DNA from: Fulvia fulva
Taxonomy: Eukaryota; Ascomycota; Dothideomycetes; Mycosphaerellales; Mycosphaerellaceae
Reading direction: 5' to 3'
NCBI RefSeq assembly: GCF_020509005.1
Contig: NC_063014.1
Location: forward strand, 1,798,001 to 1,862,000
Length of the DNA: 64,000 bases
Every line of letters starts with the position of its first letter. The stretch's first letter is position 1. This document shows, one piece after another, positions 10,845-23,803 of the stretch. A program made the translations under genes and the position numbers. A model generated the notes under the pieces. The model worked only from the letters and a program-made list of their open reading frames with translations, did not search any database and had not been told where the DNA came from.

Positions 10845-11139
10845 CTATATATTATAGAGTATATAGGCTTAGTAAAGCTTATAAGGTGCATAATCGGTCT
10901 TAGCCTATTAGAGTAATGACCCTATACGGCTATATAGCTATAGACTTAGTAGAATTCACTATTACCTATAACGGTAATAGGTACCTCGAGGGAATTATCG
11001 ATCTCTACGCCAAAACACGACATATTCGAAAGCTCTTATTAAGGCCATTCTAACGATATAAAAAGCAGGCCACTGCCCCTAGGACTAAGGGAGTTCTACC
11101 TTATTCAATCTGGACAGCTTGAAGCTCTCTTTACCCTGT

Positions 11140-12470
11140 TTCTTCAGCTCTAAACGCCGCGGAGGTGCCTAGCTACATTAGGCAACTCCTAGGTAATAGT
11201 AGCCTAGGCTACGGCACTAACGGCGCCTACGGCCCTATAGGCGAAGCCCCCCTAAGACAACTAGTAGCAACTTATAGAGGACGTAAAAAGCACGGAAACT
11301 AACGATTAGCTCCCTTACCGGTCTCTATAGGTAATGATCACTTAGCTACGTACGGCGCTTGTACTGTCGTATTACCGAGGGCAATAAGAAATAAGGACGA
11401 CGTCCTAGGCGATTAGTAAGGCCACCCGGAATCAACACCCCTATAGCTAGGCATCGGTCGCGGCATCGATACTAGGCCCCCGCCTAACGTATAATATAGT
11501 TACGATCCGTATTATAGCAAAGGAAGACTAGGCCGAAGTTACGAAGCTATCGAACAAGGAGCTCGCCTAACGAATCAACTAACTAGGGGTAGTCGTAGTG
11601 AACTAACAGTCTAACGGCACTCTATAGATCTATACTAGCTCTACTACTACTAGGAGGCACCTAGAGGCACAGCTATAGTAGGTATCTAAGGTTACGGCAT
11701 TAGCGAAGGTCTTAACGAAACAATTTACGATCCTAGTCTACGACATGCCTAAGGAGTTTGACCTAACTAACTAGGGTTACCTACGCGCTCTTTAAGAGGA
11801 TAACCCGGTCACTCTTAACTCTCTAATCTAGAAGGCGACTTGGCTCTATAGGAAATGGCTAGAAGGCAAGAAGGCCTCGGCGCTAATAGTATAGCTATAA
11901 GACGCGAAAGCGGCGGATCTAGCGATAGAACAAGGCCTAGTCTAGTAATATAGCCTTAAGATAGTAGAAAAGTACTTATTATCCTTTCGTGTCCTCTAAT
12001 GCTTCAAATGCTAATAGTATAGACACCAAACCTATACGTATATAAACAAGCAGGCCTGCTCGAACTATATAGGAGACTATATATCTAGGGACTATATATC
12101 GACTACGAGACGGTACGCGAACTGTCCGGGGTACTACCTATCGTATAGTACGGAATGCCCATAGCGGAAACTAGCGAAAAACAAGGCAATCATAAACAGA
12201 ACCGTCGCCCTAAGATTCTACGGCGACCGTAAGGCTAGCCTATACCGGAACTAACTAGCGACGGTCGGGTATAAGCGCCCTAGGGCCGAGAACGATATAA
12301 AGGATACGTAACCTAGGGCGTACGGGAGGCTACGTGCTCTACTAGCTACGGCGAGGGAATCTAACTAGGCCCGGCTCCCCTTTAGTATATAGCCGATAGG
12401 CGTAGACTAGGACGTATAGGGTAGTAGGACATAGGACGATATAGAGGAAATGATTGTTAATACCGATAAC
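11140..12470 (+). pseudogene. LINE B2 ORF1 (Gag-like), degenerate
   Basis: Position and residual composition match an ORF1. A cysteine-containing segment near 11990-12160 (CFKC-like and repeated C-x2-C remnants, many Cys lost to TAC or TAT) resembles CCHC knuckles. Stops are frequent. Ends are approximate. Confidence 0.5.
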
Positions 12471-15400
12471 TAGCCTCGACACGCTTAGTATTATCTAGTA
12501 TAACGTTAACTATAGCAAGGATATAGTCTAGAACTATTTCCTACACGAGGCGGACCCGCGCGTCTACTACGTCCTTACAATCTAGGAGCTATAGATTAAC
12601 CCGCACTATAAGAGACTAACGACCTACAAGTCACTAGGCTATACGACATGCCTACGAGGCGACGGCAGACCCCGCACGTGCTTCTATATTAGTAAGGACA
12701 TACTAGAATCCGACTAGGAGGTAGTGTACTACGTAGACGAAGAAGGCGGGGGCGATATTAGCTCCCTCTACGTAGGTAGCACCTAGATACACAACCTATA
12801 TATACAACCGCTAGCCTCGAGGTCTAGCCGCGACCTAGGGGTCTGTAGACACCTAGACAGTGCGCTTAAGAGACAAGGGTGCTACATCGTAGTAGGAGAC
12901 TTTAATATACACTACCCTTCCTAGGAAAGCCTTATATAGCCGCACCCTATAGCCGACGAAGTACTCGACTTAATAGCGAGCAACGTAATTTCCCTTAATA
13001 CCCCGAAGGACCTAGGCACCTAGAAGAGAGGGGGACTCTAAGGCACGATCGACCTCTCCTAGATCTTAGATAGCTACTACTATACGGTAACCTACTATAG
13101 GATCGAACATAAACTCGAGGCGTCGTTAGACTATATACTAGTCAGGACCTCTATTACGACATAGATATAACGTATACTAGCGAGAACCCCTAAGCCAAAC
13201 TAGGGAAAGGCCTACTAGGCCAACATCTAGGCGTACCTCGATAACTCTAAGAGGCTAGTCTAGATCGCGTAGTAGTAATACAACAGTAAAGACGAGATAG
13301 ACGAAGCAGTCTAGGGGTTAATAGACGAAATAAGAAAAGCGACCTTACTTTACGTTCCGCTTACCTAACTAACGACATAGTCTAAACTATACTAGACGCC
13401 GGAGTACACTACGGTAGTAAGAGAAGCAAGGAGAGCCCGCCGGGTGTAGACGAGCAGCTATAGCGAGGAGGCCTAGAACGTATATAGGGAGGTATACTAA
13501 TAGAAGAAAGCTATAATACGGAGGGAGAAAGCAGTCGGCTAGAGGGCTATAGTAGAAGAAATCGCCGGCAAGCTAGAGAGGATATAGAAGCTAGCGAAAT
13601 AGGCCCGACAGGACCCTATATAGGGCCCCTCCTTCTCTATCCTAGCGCTATAATCGCCTAGTAGCCCGGTTAGCGACCCCGAGGCCAAGGCGCGTCTACT
13701 AGCTAGCAAGTTCTTCCCGCCCCTAGTCGAGGCTGATCTAAGCGATATAAATAGCTCTACTCCCCTAGCCCCTAGTATCGCGGTCTAATAGGAGGTGTCC
13801 GAGGGAGAAGTTGCCGCTATACTAAGGAAGTTACCGGCGAAGAAAGCCTCGGGGCCGGATAGGATCCCAAACGAGCTACTAAAGAAGTGTAGAGATCAAC
13901 TAGCCCTAGTAGTTGTAGCGATCTTTAACGCCTACCTACAGACCGGATACTACCCGATAGCTTTTAAACAATCGACGACAGTAGTCCTACGTAAGCCGTA
14001 GAAGGAAGACTATACGTAGGTGAAGTCGTACCGCCCAATTACGCTCCTTAATACTCTTAGGAAGGCGCTTAAGAAGCTAGTTATAACGAGACTCTCCGAG
14101 GCGGTAGAGGAACACTCCCTACTCCCGGACACCTAGATAGGTACGCGCCTATAGCGATCGACGCTATCCGCGATAGAACTTATCACCTCTTAGGTAAAGG
14201 CTATCTAGTATAAGAATAGGGACAAGGTGGCTTCCTTACTTAGCCTAGACATATCGGGAGCCTTCGACTACGTGTCATACCCGCGGCTACTCTATATCCT
14301 AAGGTCGAAAGGACTCCCTAAGTGGCTTGTTAACTTCGTACGGTCCTACCTCTAAAACCGCAGTACGTCGATCCTAGTCGGCTAGTATAGAAGCCCATTT
14401 CAAGCAGTCTATACTAGAATCCCGTAAGGATTAACGCTAGTACCTATTCTGTTCCTCTTCTTTATAGCGACGCTACTCCTAGCCCTAGAATCCTAGAACA
14501 CCGCTACGAGCGGCTTCGTAGACGACATAAATATCCTAGCGTAGTCTTCCTCGACTAAGGAGAACTATAGGCTACTAGAAGAGAAGCACAAGATCTGCGA
14601 GGACTAGCCTAGGAGGCACGGGGCTCGGTTTGCCCTAGAAAAGTACAATCTAATACACTTTACGCGCCGGCTACGGTTCTACAATATGCAAGCTTCTATC
14701 TAGATATAGGGGCACACGACTAACCCGGCAAATCAGCTTAGGATCCTCGGACTATAGGTAGACCCGGCGCTACGGTAGAGGAAGCACGTATAGGTAATAT
14801 TACGGAAAGCTGAACAGAATATAGCATTATACTAGAGGCTTACTACGTCTATATAGGGGGCGGACTTCCGCTAGTCACGACTTCTATATACGGCTATTAT
14901 ACGGCCAGTCCTTACCTATAGTAGCCAAGTGTAGTCCTTAGGCGAGAGGGCCTACCTATCGAAGGGACTCGTCGCGCCGCTAGCGAAGATCTAAAACCAA
15001 TGCCTAAGGAAGGTCACCGGGGCATATAAGTCGACACTAACGAGGATGCTTAAGCACGAGACCGCTATACCGCCGATCGACCTATACATCTAGGGACTAC
15101 GGACCTCCTACTTAGGCAAGTCGGTATAGTACCTAGTATAGAAGGTCATCGCTAGTGTAGTCGTAAGGGCCCGCGAATTAGTACTAGCGTACAAGGGCAT
15201 TCGACCCGGAAACGAGCCGAACTACCGGGTAAGGGACGAATAGCTAGTAACATAATAGGAAGGTAAGAAATTGTTTGTAGAGCAACTATAGAAAGAGAGG
15301 TAGAACAACTAGGTTGTAGGGCATAGTAGACGCCCTTAGCTAGCGGGACAACCTAAGGAATAGTTAGCTACAAAATCCGCGGTCAAGCACCTCCCGAAGC

Positions 15401-15780
15401 TTATCTACTACCGCCTTACGAGGGTATAGAGTAGTATAGCAACCTAACTACGAAGCGAACACATCGGCCTCTAGGGGTACCTATTATAGAGGAAGGTTCT
15501 AGGATACACGAATACTAGCTACCCCTACGGCTATCGCTCCTAGAACGTACGGTACGTACTCCTCGTCTGTCCGAGGTAGTCGCTAGGAAGGGGGGAGTAG
15601 ATAGCAAAGGCGAGGAACCGGACGATTAGGGCACTTCTTAACAACGCTAAAGACCTACGGCGCATTACGAACTAGATACTAGAGAAGGGCTGGCTAGAAC
15701 AGTACCGCCTAGTAGGAGCAGTATAGGAAGAGAGGATACGACGTAGCGCGACGAGACCGGCTAGGAGCGGGGGCTAACGG
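12470..15780 (+). pseudogene. LINE B2 ORF2, endonuclease and reverse transcriptase, degenerate
   Basis: Endonuclease/exonuclease/phosphatase-type segment first (QYNVN start, VVGDFNIHYP near 12895). The reverse transcriptase follows, with SGPDRIPNELLKK (13850), SLDISGAFDYVS (about 14245) and the catalytic FVDDINILA at about 14514-14540. At the end come a thumb segment and a C-terminal region without a recognised RNase H. Many TAG codons interrupt one continuous frame. Confidence 0.75.
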
Positions 15781-17367
15781 GGTAGTGACATAGACTTCGT
15801 ACGTTTAGAGGGAAAGCTAATCTAGACAAGGAGTAGTCGGGGGCGGGAAGGGTTTTCACCTATTCGGGTTTCCCTTTGTACATAACAATAGATATATACC
15901 TATATAGGCCGGATAGGGTCCTAGAACAGGGGAATAACAAATCTATCTATCTAATAGGTACCTCGTCTACTTCTACGATCTAGATACCTATAGACACTTC
16001 TAGTTCACTATTAAGAACAGGGATTAGCAATAGGTATTGACTTGCTTTAATAGCCTACTAAGCTTTATTAACTTTATTAGTCGTAGGTTCGTATACTTCT
16101 ATAGCGATAACGAGCCCGCTATTAGGAAGGTATTTCGCTTAGTTATTAACAATAACAACAAGATTAAATAGTACGTAACCGCGGAATACGCGCCTACGTA
16201 GGACCTAGTAGAAAGAGCTAGAGCTCTAATTATTACTATAAGTAGAACTATTCGTATCTACGTACGATTACCGGAAAAGCTTTAGCTAGAATATACTATA
16301 GTAGCGGTATATATCCTCTAGCGATCCCCTATCTAGTTAAAGGGCTAGAAGACCCTATTCGAATTAGTAATAGGACGAATTCCGAACGTAGGTTATATAG
16401 TAGTATATAGCTCCCTTATATACGTGTTTATCTATAGACTAGATTAGCCTAGTAAGAGCGAGAAACTCTAAAAGAGAGCGCTTATAGGCTACCTTATAGG
16501 ATACGACTCTACTAACATCTACCGCGTATAGGACCTATTAAAAGATAGGGTTATACGAGTCAAGGACGTCCTCTTCGATAAGACTACGTTCTATAACCTA
16601 TTACGCCTAATAGTAGGGTATACGACCCCTATCGAGAATATCGTAATAGCGGAACCGGCTAAAGAGCCTAAACAATACTACGACCTATATATAGCTTATT
16701 ACGAGCAAGATATAGTATAGGCCGAGGGGGTAGGAGAATAGGCTTAGTAGCTATATACCTTATAATCTCGAGACGCCTACTAAAAGCTCCTTAGGTAAGA
16801 ACTATACTAGCCGTAACACCGCGAGTTAGTAATATATAACTAAAAGGACCGGTAAATCGAGTACGTAATAGATTACGTAAGTTAAGACAATATATAGTAG
16901 TTAGTATATAATACTACTAACTACCACGACACCCTATAGTAGTAGATAATAGATACCCTTACCGTAGAAGACCGTAAGGAGATTATAGGTAATACGGACC
17001 CTTATCGCGAGCTATATCTATTTATATTTATACTACTAGAAGACGCGTTAATAAATAACGCGTCTTATATACTACTCTTCGCCCTAGAGCTAGAGCTCTA
17101 TATACTAGAGGAGTCTAACTATATAGTTATAGAGAATAGAAAGCGCCTACGAACGGCCTACTTCTACTATATAGATAGATAGATATTTCATTAAGCTGTT
17201 GTAGTGCCCTTTGGCCTATGCAGCTATGCTATCTTGTTTTTGTATATATAGAGGGGAAACCGTGTTGGTGAAAACCCCTCCTCCTTCCCGCCTGTCTTTT
17301 CCTCCTCGTTGTCGTCTTAAATTTCCCTTGTTAGGGGTACGCTAGTGTCATGGGCCTGCCCTGATGA

Positions 17368-20300
17368 CTACCCTATCTGCAACCCCCCTCGCTTCCGCCT
17401 CTTGTCTATCCACTCCTCCGTCTCGCTCGCGAGGCTAAACTGCTGGAGGTATCCCTGCTGTAGTATCCACCGAGAGATTCGGCGAATGTTGCCTTTGTCC
17501 CTAATAATTGACTTGTAGTCTCTCCTTCCCGCTTGGTGCCTCCAATTTCCCCTGCCTCTCGCCCACTGCGGGCATCGTAGTAGCATATGTTCTGGGTTTT
17601 GCGATGGGTAGCCACACTGGCAGGCTGGGCTATAGATGTCTAGTGCGCGTCTCCTGAACAGGTAGGCCCTTAATCCAATGTGTTCGGACCTGATTTGGAT
17701 CGCTATGCTTGCTTCGGCCCTTGTCAGGTCCCTATATAGCTGGTAATTATGTCTCTAGAAGGCTCGGAGCGCTATCGGGCCTGTTGTCTTAGGGGGCTTC
17801 CTTTTCCAGTCCTGCTCCCATAGGCAGCTCGCTATCTGTTCCGCTAGGTTTTAGGTCTTAGCCTTGCTCCCGCCGGCCTGGCGAGTCCTACGCTCCTCCT
17901 CCTTTCGTGCTAGCCATTCGGTGCTTGTCTGTACGGCCGTAAAGCTCGTAAGGTCATCCTCTTTTTGGCTTGTCCTATATCCTGCCCCTCTCCGGTAGCG
18001 GCTTTCTATCTTATTCTTTGCCTCCTGGATCGTGGTTTGTGCTAGGTAACCTGTCGTCTTTGCCGCGTATTGAATTCTTATTCCCCGGATATACTGGCCG
18101 ATTGGTGGTATTCCTGTCTCCATTTCTACCGTGCTTGTTGACGTTGTCTTGTATGCGCCTAGTACCCTACGTAGGTTGCCTGCCTGTGTCCTGTTTAGGG
18201 GTTGCTCTATCCGTTTCGGGATCGGCTTGCCTGCGCCTCCTGTTCCCCAAATCTGTGCCCCGTACAACATAGCTGGTCTGACGATCGCCTTATACATTAC
18301 TCTTGCCTTGTCGAATGTTGCTCCCTATGTAGATGCCGTAAGCCTCTTTATCGAGGCTTCATTGACTTGCGCTCGACTCTGGGCTTTCTTAATCTGTACA
18401 TTCTAGCTTAGCTTCGGGTCGAGCCAGATCCCTAGTACTCGTAGCTCCGCTGATGGCTTGGTCTCGTAGCCTTGGATTCTTACCGCCGCCTTCATATTAT
18501 GGTGTGTTCTCGCTTTACTGAAGTGTATAAGTTGGTACTTTTCAGGGGCGAACCGGGCACTATGCTTCTTTGCCCACTCCTCGCATTTCTTGTGCCTATC
18601 TTCAAGGAGGCGACAGTTCTCTTCTGTCGAGTCTGACCAGGCTAGGATGTTTGTATCGTCTACGAACCCCGATGCTGAGGTTTGTGGAGAGGTGAGTAGG
18701 GGGATTAGATCCGACATAAATATTAGAAACAGGATAGGGGAGAGAGTAGATCCCTAAGGTATTCCAGTCTCTGCCTTCACCGGGTCGGACGTGTACCTTC
18801 CTAGGACTAGGTATGTCGTCCGTTCCTGGAGAAAGGAGAAGACGAACGACGTTGCCTACTAGGGGATGCCTTTCTGCTGTAGGATATGTATTAGCCTTTG
18901 GTATAAGACGTTGTCGAAGGCCCCTGCGATGTCGAGGGATAGTAAGGACGCCGCTCGGTTCCTGCCGTAGTGCCAGAGGGTCTGGATTTGCTCCGTAATT
19001 AGCTCTATTGCTATTAGTGTCGATCGCTAGCTTCTTCCCCCTATCTGTGTTGCTGGGAGTACGTGGTTGTCCTCGGCAAGCTGCGTAAGTCTCTGGGCTA
19101 CTATCTTTTCTAGGACCTTCCCTATCGTATTTAGAAGTGCTATTGGTCTGTACGACTTGGGCTGAGTATAGTCTTCCTTCTGTGGCTTGCGTAGCACTAC
19201 TGTCATAGACTCTCTGTACGGCTTCGGGTGATACCCTAGCCGTAGGCACGCGGTAAATAGGTTTGCAAGGCTCGGCGCGATCTCTTCTCTACACTCTTTT
19301 AGCAGTACGTTTGGTATCCTGTCTGGGCCTGGGGCTTTTCGTCCCTTTAGCTTACTTATGACTCCTGTTACTGTGTTAGGGCTAACCGCCCAATCCATGT
19401 CCAGGGGTTCCGGGTATGTGCTCGGGTCGATGTCCGTAAGGTCTGCCTCTACTTGCGTCGAAAAGAAATGGTCGGCTAACGCTTTTGCCTTGCCCCGGGG
19501 CGTAGCCTGGGCAATCCCTTCGCGGTCTACGATTGGGGGGAAGTGAGGGGCTTGTTGCTCTTCAGGTAGTCGTGCCCATTTAGCAAGTCTCCACATCTGT
19601 TCCGGGTTTTCTGTAACGAGCCCGATCGTCGCTCTCCAGTCCTGCAGCTTATCGCGTCTTATCTGTGCCTTCTTCTCTTGTGTCGCGTGGCAGTATTGCT
19701 CCCACGTCTCTTGGGTGTGCTCCTTCGTCCACTGTCGCCTTGCCCTTCTAGCCTCCCTTACCTTCGTAGAGCATTCAGGGGTCCAGAAGGCCTTCTGCTG
19801 CGTTGAGGGCCGGAGTAACGGCGTGTATTGTTCCGCTGCTTGCCATATGACCGAGGTAATCTGTTCCGCTGCTTGATCTAGCTGAGCTGTCGTCTCGAGT
19901 TCTCTATGCTGTGGTAGGTTCGCTATTAGGAAGCCTCTTATGTCGTCCCAGCGTGCCTTCTTCCAGTTACGGCGTGGTTCGTTTGCTGGCTCCTCTATCG
20001 CCTTCACCCCTAGCGTCGTTTGGATAGGGATATGGTCTGAGGAGGCTTCTAGCGCGTAGTTCGGTCGGCATTGGACTAGTCTCTCTTCAAGTTCTCGTGA
20101 TAGAAAGCATAGGTCGATCGTGCTTGCACTAGTACGGGCCTTCCACGTCTCTGTTCCCTTTGGTGTTACTAAGGCCATTCCGTAGCGTGCGGTTATGTCC
20201 AGTAGCTTCCCCCCTAGAAATGCGTGCGGGGGAGTGAATTCGAGTCCCCACTGTGGGTGGTGGAGGTTGAAGTCGCCGAGGAGTACTTGCTTCGTGTCTT

Positions 20301-20721
20301 GGCTTAGGGTCCGCTCTAGGTGGGCGAGGGTTCCTAGTTCCCTACTCGTCCGACCCCGCGGTGGCGGGTTGTAAACGTTATGGATCTGGATAGGGCCTTG
20401 TGTCGTGTCGATCTGGATTGATGTTATGTCTCCTAGGTTGCCCTGCTGCGGTAGTATAACCTTCCACGACTCAAGGTCTATAGTCTTGCTTACGTATATA
20501 CATGTCCTCGGGATGACGCCTCGTTGGCCCGCGATTACGGTGTGGTATCTCCGGTCATTACAAGTGGCTGGGAGTCCTACGTAGGGGTTGATCCATGGTT
20601 CCTGTACCGCAATAACGTGGTGCCGTAGCGGGTCTAGCTCTTGTAGAAAGTGGCGCTGGACCTTGTCCCTACTTTTGTTTACGTTGTACTGTACGATAGT
20701 GATGTCGTCGTATAGTATCAT
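17368..20721 (-). pseudogene. LINE A1 ORF2, endonuclease and reverse transcriptase (1118 codons, TAG stops)
   Basis: One frame, no indels, about seven internal stops, all TAG. Those after GGRS, before QATSF, before GSTLSP, after KLS and in ST-GATF fit TGG or CAG ancestors. The first 564 codons (20721-19027) are open. Endonuclease domain: ITIVQYNVNKSRDK at the start and VLLGDFNLHHP. Reverse transcriptase: APGPDRIPNVLLK, SYRPIALLNTIGK, SLDIAGAFDNV and FVDDTNILA (about 18640-18670). The C-terminal part ends in a Cys/His finger (CGYPSQNPEHMLLRC); no RNase H domain is recognised between the thumb and this finger. ORF2 starts in an ATGA overlap with the ORF1 stop, suggesting coupled termination and reinitiation. 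Nicks target DNA and copies element RNA in the nucleus (family knowledge). Confidence 0.88.
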
Positions 20722-22067
20722 TCGTTATCCGTGAGGTCCATTTCTGTGCTGACCTGCTGTGTCTCCTGAGCCTGTATCTCGCTGTCCGGCTGGCCCTGGG
20801 GCCGCTGGGGCGCCCCAAAGATTCGCATTTGGCCTAGTTCGTTGGCTGCCCGGTTAAGGTGTCGAGGCCGACCGGGAGGTGGATGCGTTTGCGGTTGGGT
20901 TCCCTTGTTCGTCTCTTCTGCCCTCTTCCTTTTGCTCGGCTCGAAGCCCTTGTACACGGTAGGTCCCTCCTGTTGTCGTTGGGGGTACCTAGCTGGTGTA
21001 GAGATCCTTGCTTGTCTCGCTCGTTCTTGTGCTGCTATTCTAGCCGGGCATTGGCTTGAATACGCTGGGTGCCTTCTGCCGCAGCATGCGCACCTGCTCT
21101 CCTTTTTTGGGCATTCCCTTCCCTGGTGTGGGCCTGCGCAGTGAGGACACCTTGGGGTCTTCTCCCCGCATTTTGAGGCTATGTGACCGTACTGTTGGCA
21201 TTGGAAGCATTGTAGTACCCTATGGCTGCTCTGATAGATCTCCGTGTCCATTCTCTCGCAGTTCCAGAATAGCCCATTGTCTAATATCTAGTTAGCTTGT
21301 TCCGCTGTCTCTACCCAAATAATAAGCGATGAATGCGTCTTTTCTCGGTCTACTGTCTTATGTAGCCATGCCGCCTTCGTTAGTCGTACTCCTAGGGAGG
21401 TGTTCTGGTTCTGTACTTGGAGGTGGGGAAGGTCTTCGACCTTGAATGTCCTAGGGACCCCGTAGGCGATGACGGTATACTGTTAGTGGGAGACTCGTGC
21501 CGACTTCGCGACTTTAGTAGTCCACTCCTTATAGGTCTCTAGCTTTCGTCTATTAGACTCTTGTGCGGTAAAGAGTCTTACTACGCCTGTTGCTTCTACC
21601 CTCGCCCTAACTACCTCCTTTTGGCCGATTCTATCGACAATCTCCTTGCTTGTTAGGGCTGCGATTTCTTGTTTCTCCGCCGGATTAGTAATGTATAGGC
21701 GTACCGCCTTACTTTCCTTCGGAGGGGGTTGATTCTTGCCTGCTGCTACTGTTGCCCATGTAGTTGGTTTCTGGGCTGCCTTCTGTGTTACTTGTTGGAT
21801 TGTCTTCGGGATTTGGTATGATAGCGCTTTTAGCGCTCCTAGTAGCTGTGCTATAGTGTTCTTATATGCCCGGGCTGGGTGTTCGTCATCCCCTAGTAAG
21901 TTCTCCGCCTCCGTATATAGGGTCGTCCACGCTGTGTTGTTTGTCGTTGGCCTCTGCTTTCTGTATAGTGGGCCTTGGCTTGTGTCCTAGGTTTTTTCTT
22001 GGTTTGTTCCCCGGTTTGACTCTTGGTGCAGGATGTTCGCAAGGCTATAGCTCTCGTTGGTTGCCAT
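20718..22067 (-). pseudogene. LINE A1 ORF1, Gag-like with CCHC knuckles (450 codons, three stops)
   Basis: RNA-binding ORF1 protein. The C-terminal open part (20718-21251) holds the knuckles CFQCQQYGHIASKC, CPHCAGPHQGREC and a third CACCGRRHPAYSSQC. The N-terminal part from Met at 22067 has three in-frame stops (after NQEKT, after VSH and after EQAN). The last codon overlaps the start of ORF2. Length is identical to the copy in LINE A2. Confidence 0.82.
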
Positions 22068-22909
22068 CCTTCGCTGTTGTTCGGGGTCGCGCTTCCTAAT
22101 TGGGCAGTTGTCCTCCGCAACTCCGCAACTCTAGGGTCTGCCTTCAGGGGAAGGGGACCTCGGTTTTGGGGTTTTTTTTTTGTATCACAATTGCGCCGCC
22201 GCTAGCGCAGGCGGGTCGCTACTGCTTGAGTAGATTGCTCGTCTTGATAAGGGCTATCGATTGAATGGTCCTCGTCCTAGTACCCACTTCTACTATATAC
22301 TATACTAGATTATAGTCGCTAATATAATTATCGGCTAGATGTCGGGTATACGACCTAGAATACGCACCTATCGCGATAAGAGCGATCGAAGCCCTACACG
22401 AAGAGGTAATAGCCCTCTAAGGCGTGTTAAGAATACGTAGACTATCCGCCTTATTAACTAATAAGGGCAAAAGCTTAATATAAAGCTACGCTACGTTAAT
22501 ATCTACTACTACTAGCTCCGATAGCGAGACTAGCGCGGAGACATTAAGATTAAGTATCTTAGTACTAACGACATACCTATAGACGAACTGACTAAGCTAC
22601 TTCTAGTATAGAAGTACAAGCACTTCGTTAAGCTACTTAATATAGCTAAGGAAGGCGTAGACCTACGTACCTTAGTACCCTCTATAGCCGTATTAGGAGG
22701 TAACGGGCTAATAGACGCCTAAGAAGCCCGTAGTAGCGGCCTTACCTTATCTCGAAACGAACACCGAACGGCTTTATCTTTACGGACACCTCTCTAGAAG
22801 CGCTAGTAGGCGCAAAACACGGCTACTAGTAGCTACTAATAGTATAGACAATAACAAAGCTAGGGTAAAGTATCTACTATTTACCGGTACGGCCCTAGTA
22901 CTATTATTA

Positions 22910-22967
22910 ATAGGTGTTTCTCGGACTCCTATTAGCTAATAGCGTAAGGGCGAGAAACACCCCTATT
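22910..22967. repeat. Inverted repeat in the Copia 3' spacer
   Basis: Arms TGTTTCTCG and CGAGAAACA, extended by AATAGG and CCTATT with a 2-base bulge, enclose a loop of about 27 bases. The arms are GC-containing and survive in heavily RIP-mutated DNA. Function unknown. Confidence 0.6.
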
Positions 22968-23792
22968 ACTAGTAGTAGCGTACGCGCGCGCGATAAAAGT
23001 AGCGCGTCTAATTAGAACGCGAGAAACGCCTCTAACTTACTACTAGTAATAATACTACTACCTTATTACTATATTATCCGCTACTTTCGTACCTCACATA
23101 TAGTATACACTTGCCTAAAACAAAAAGGTGTCACTACTCTAAGGTAATAACCTTTAAAAGTGTAGAAAGTAAGGCACCCCGAAGGTACCTTTTTAACCTT
23201 CCGATACCGTTACTCCGGTATTACCTATTAGAGCCCTATTAGACCTTATAAAGTATAAGCTCTGTCGTAGACAGCCTAGTACATTACGCTACTAACTAGT
23301 ATCTTATACTCCCTAGGGGTAGAGCGAGCTCTCTTACTATTCGCCGGAGTAAAATAACTTGGTATAGAGTAATTATCGGACAATTTAATAAGTTAAGCGG
23401 ACGACAATATATGTTAAAGCATACGATAGGACTAAGGCTACCCCTAGATTGAACTTAGGACCTCTAATGTTTGCCGGTAGGTAAGATAATTATATACTTA
23501 AGTAAAAGTCTATATAACGGGACTATTACCTAAGCTATCTTATTAGTAATAGTTATATAATCTATACTTTATTATATAGGTAACAATAGTAGTAGTGAAA
23601 GTGAGGAATAAGGGAAGGGGTATAAAGCTCACCTTACTTACCTTAGCTTACTTTACTTAAAATAGCTGACTTACCGTTACTATAGTAGTAGCAATACTAA
23701 GGGCCTAACGTTACTACTATAGGTAGGGGGGGTAGTTATAACAGGGTATACGCGATCATATAGGAATTAGCTCATTCACTCTAGCGCACGAG

Positions 23793-23803
23793 CTAAGGGG
23801 GTG
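23793..23803 (+). promoter_or_regulatory. Copia polypurine tract
   Basis: CTAAGGGGGTG lies immediately before the TG of the 3' LTR, the expected site of plus-strand priming. Confidence 0.6.

Larger units (their letters stand above)
10989..15951 (+). mobile_element. LINE B2, full-length or nearly so, in the Copia integrase
   Basis: A 4.96 kb two-ORF non-LTR element flanked by a 14-bp TSD, taataggtacctcg (10975-10988 and 15952-15965). Removing it rejoins the Copia integrase frame (NRYL to VYFYD). It ends with an (atct)n tail. ORF1 occupies about 11140-12470, ORF2 about 12470-15780. It is the template against which the three pieces of LINE B1 align. It is heavily RIP-mutated: only one stretch of the ORF2 frame longer than 60 codons stays open (13795-14001). 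Confidence 0.88.
17174..22285 (-). mobile_element. LINE A1, full-length, lightly RIP-mutated, in Copia
   Basis: A 5.1 kb non-LTR element flanked by a 14-bp TSD, acttctactatata (17160-17173 and 22286-22299). It has a (gata)n tail at the left (3') end, a 3' UTR, ORF2, ORF1, a T-rich run near 22170 and a short 5' UTR. It keeps far more TG and CA than the surrounding Copia, and so was mutated less or arrived later. It sits between the integrase and RNase H remnants of Copia. Confidence 0.9.
22610..23803 (+). other. Copia 3' internal spacer, about 1.2 kb, no recognised gene
   Basis: Between the RNase H remnant and the 3' LTR. A short open stretch after the RNase H match may be the end of the polyprotein. 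The rest shows no protein similarity that can be recognised. It contains an inverted repeat (22910-22967) and ends in the polypurine run AAGGGGGTG directly before the LTR. Confidence 0.5.

Noticed and set aside
13795..14001. Apparent small gene of 68 codons
   Set aside because: It is one open stretch of the LINE B2 reverse-transcriptase frame between TAG codons, not a separate gene.
21056..21295. 79-residue frame repeated at 33976-34215 and 47961-48200
   Set aside because: Antisense reading of the LINE A ORF1 knuckle region; its conservation comes from the repeat itself.
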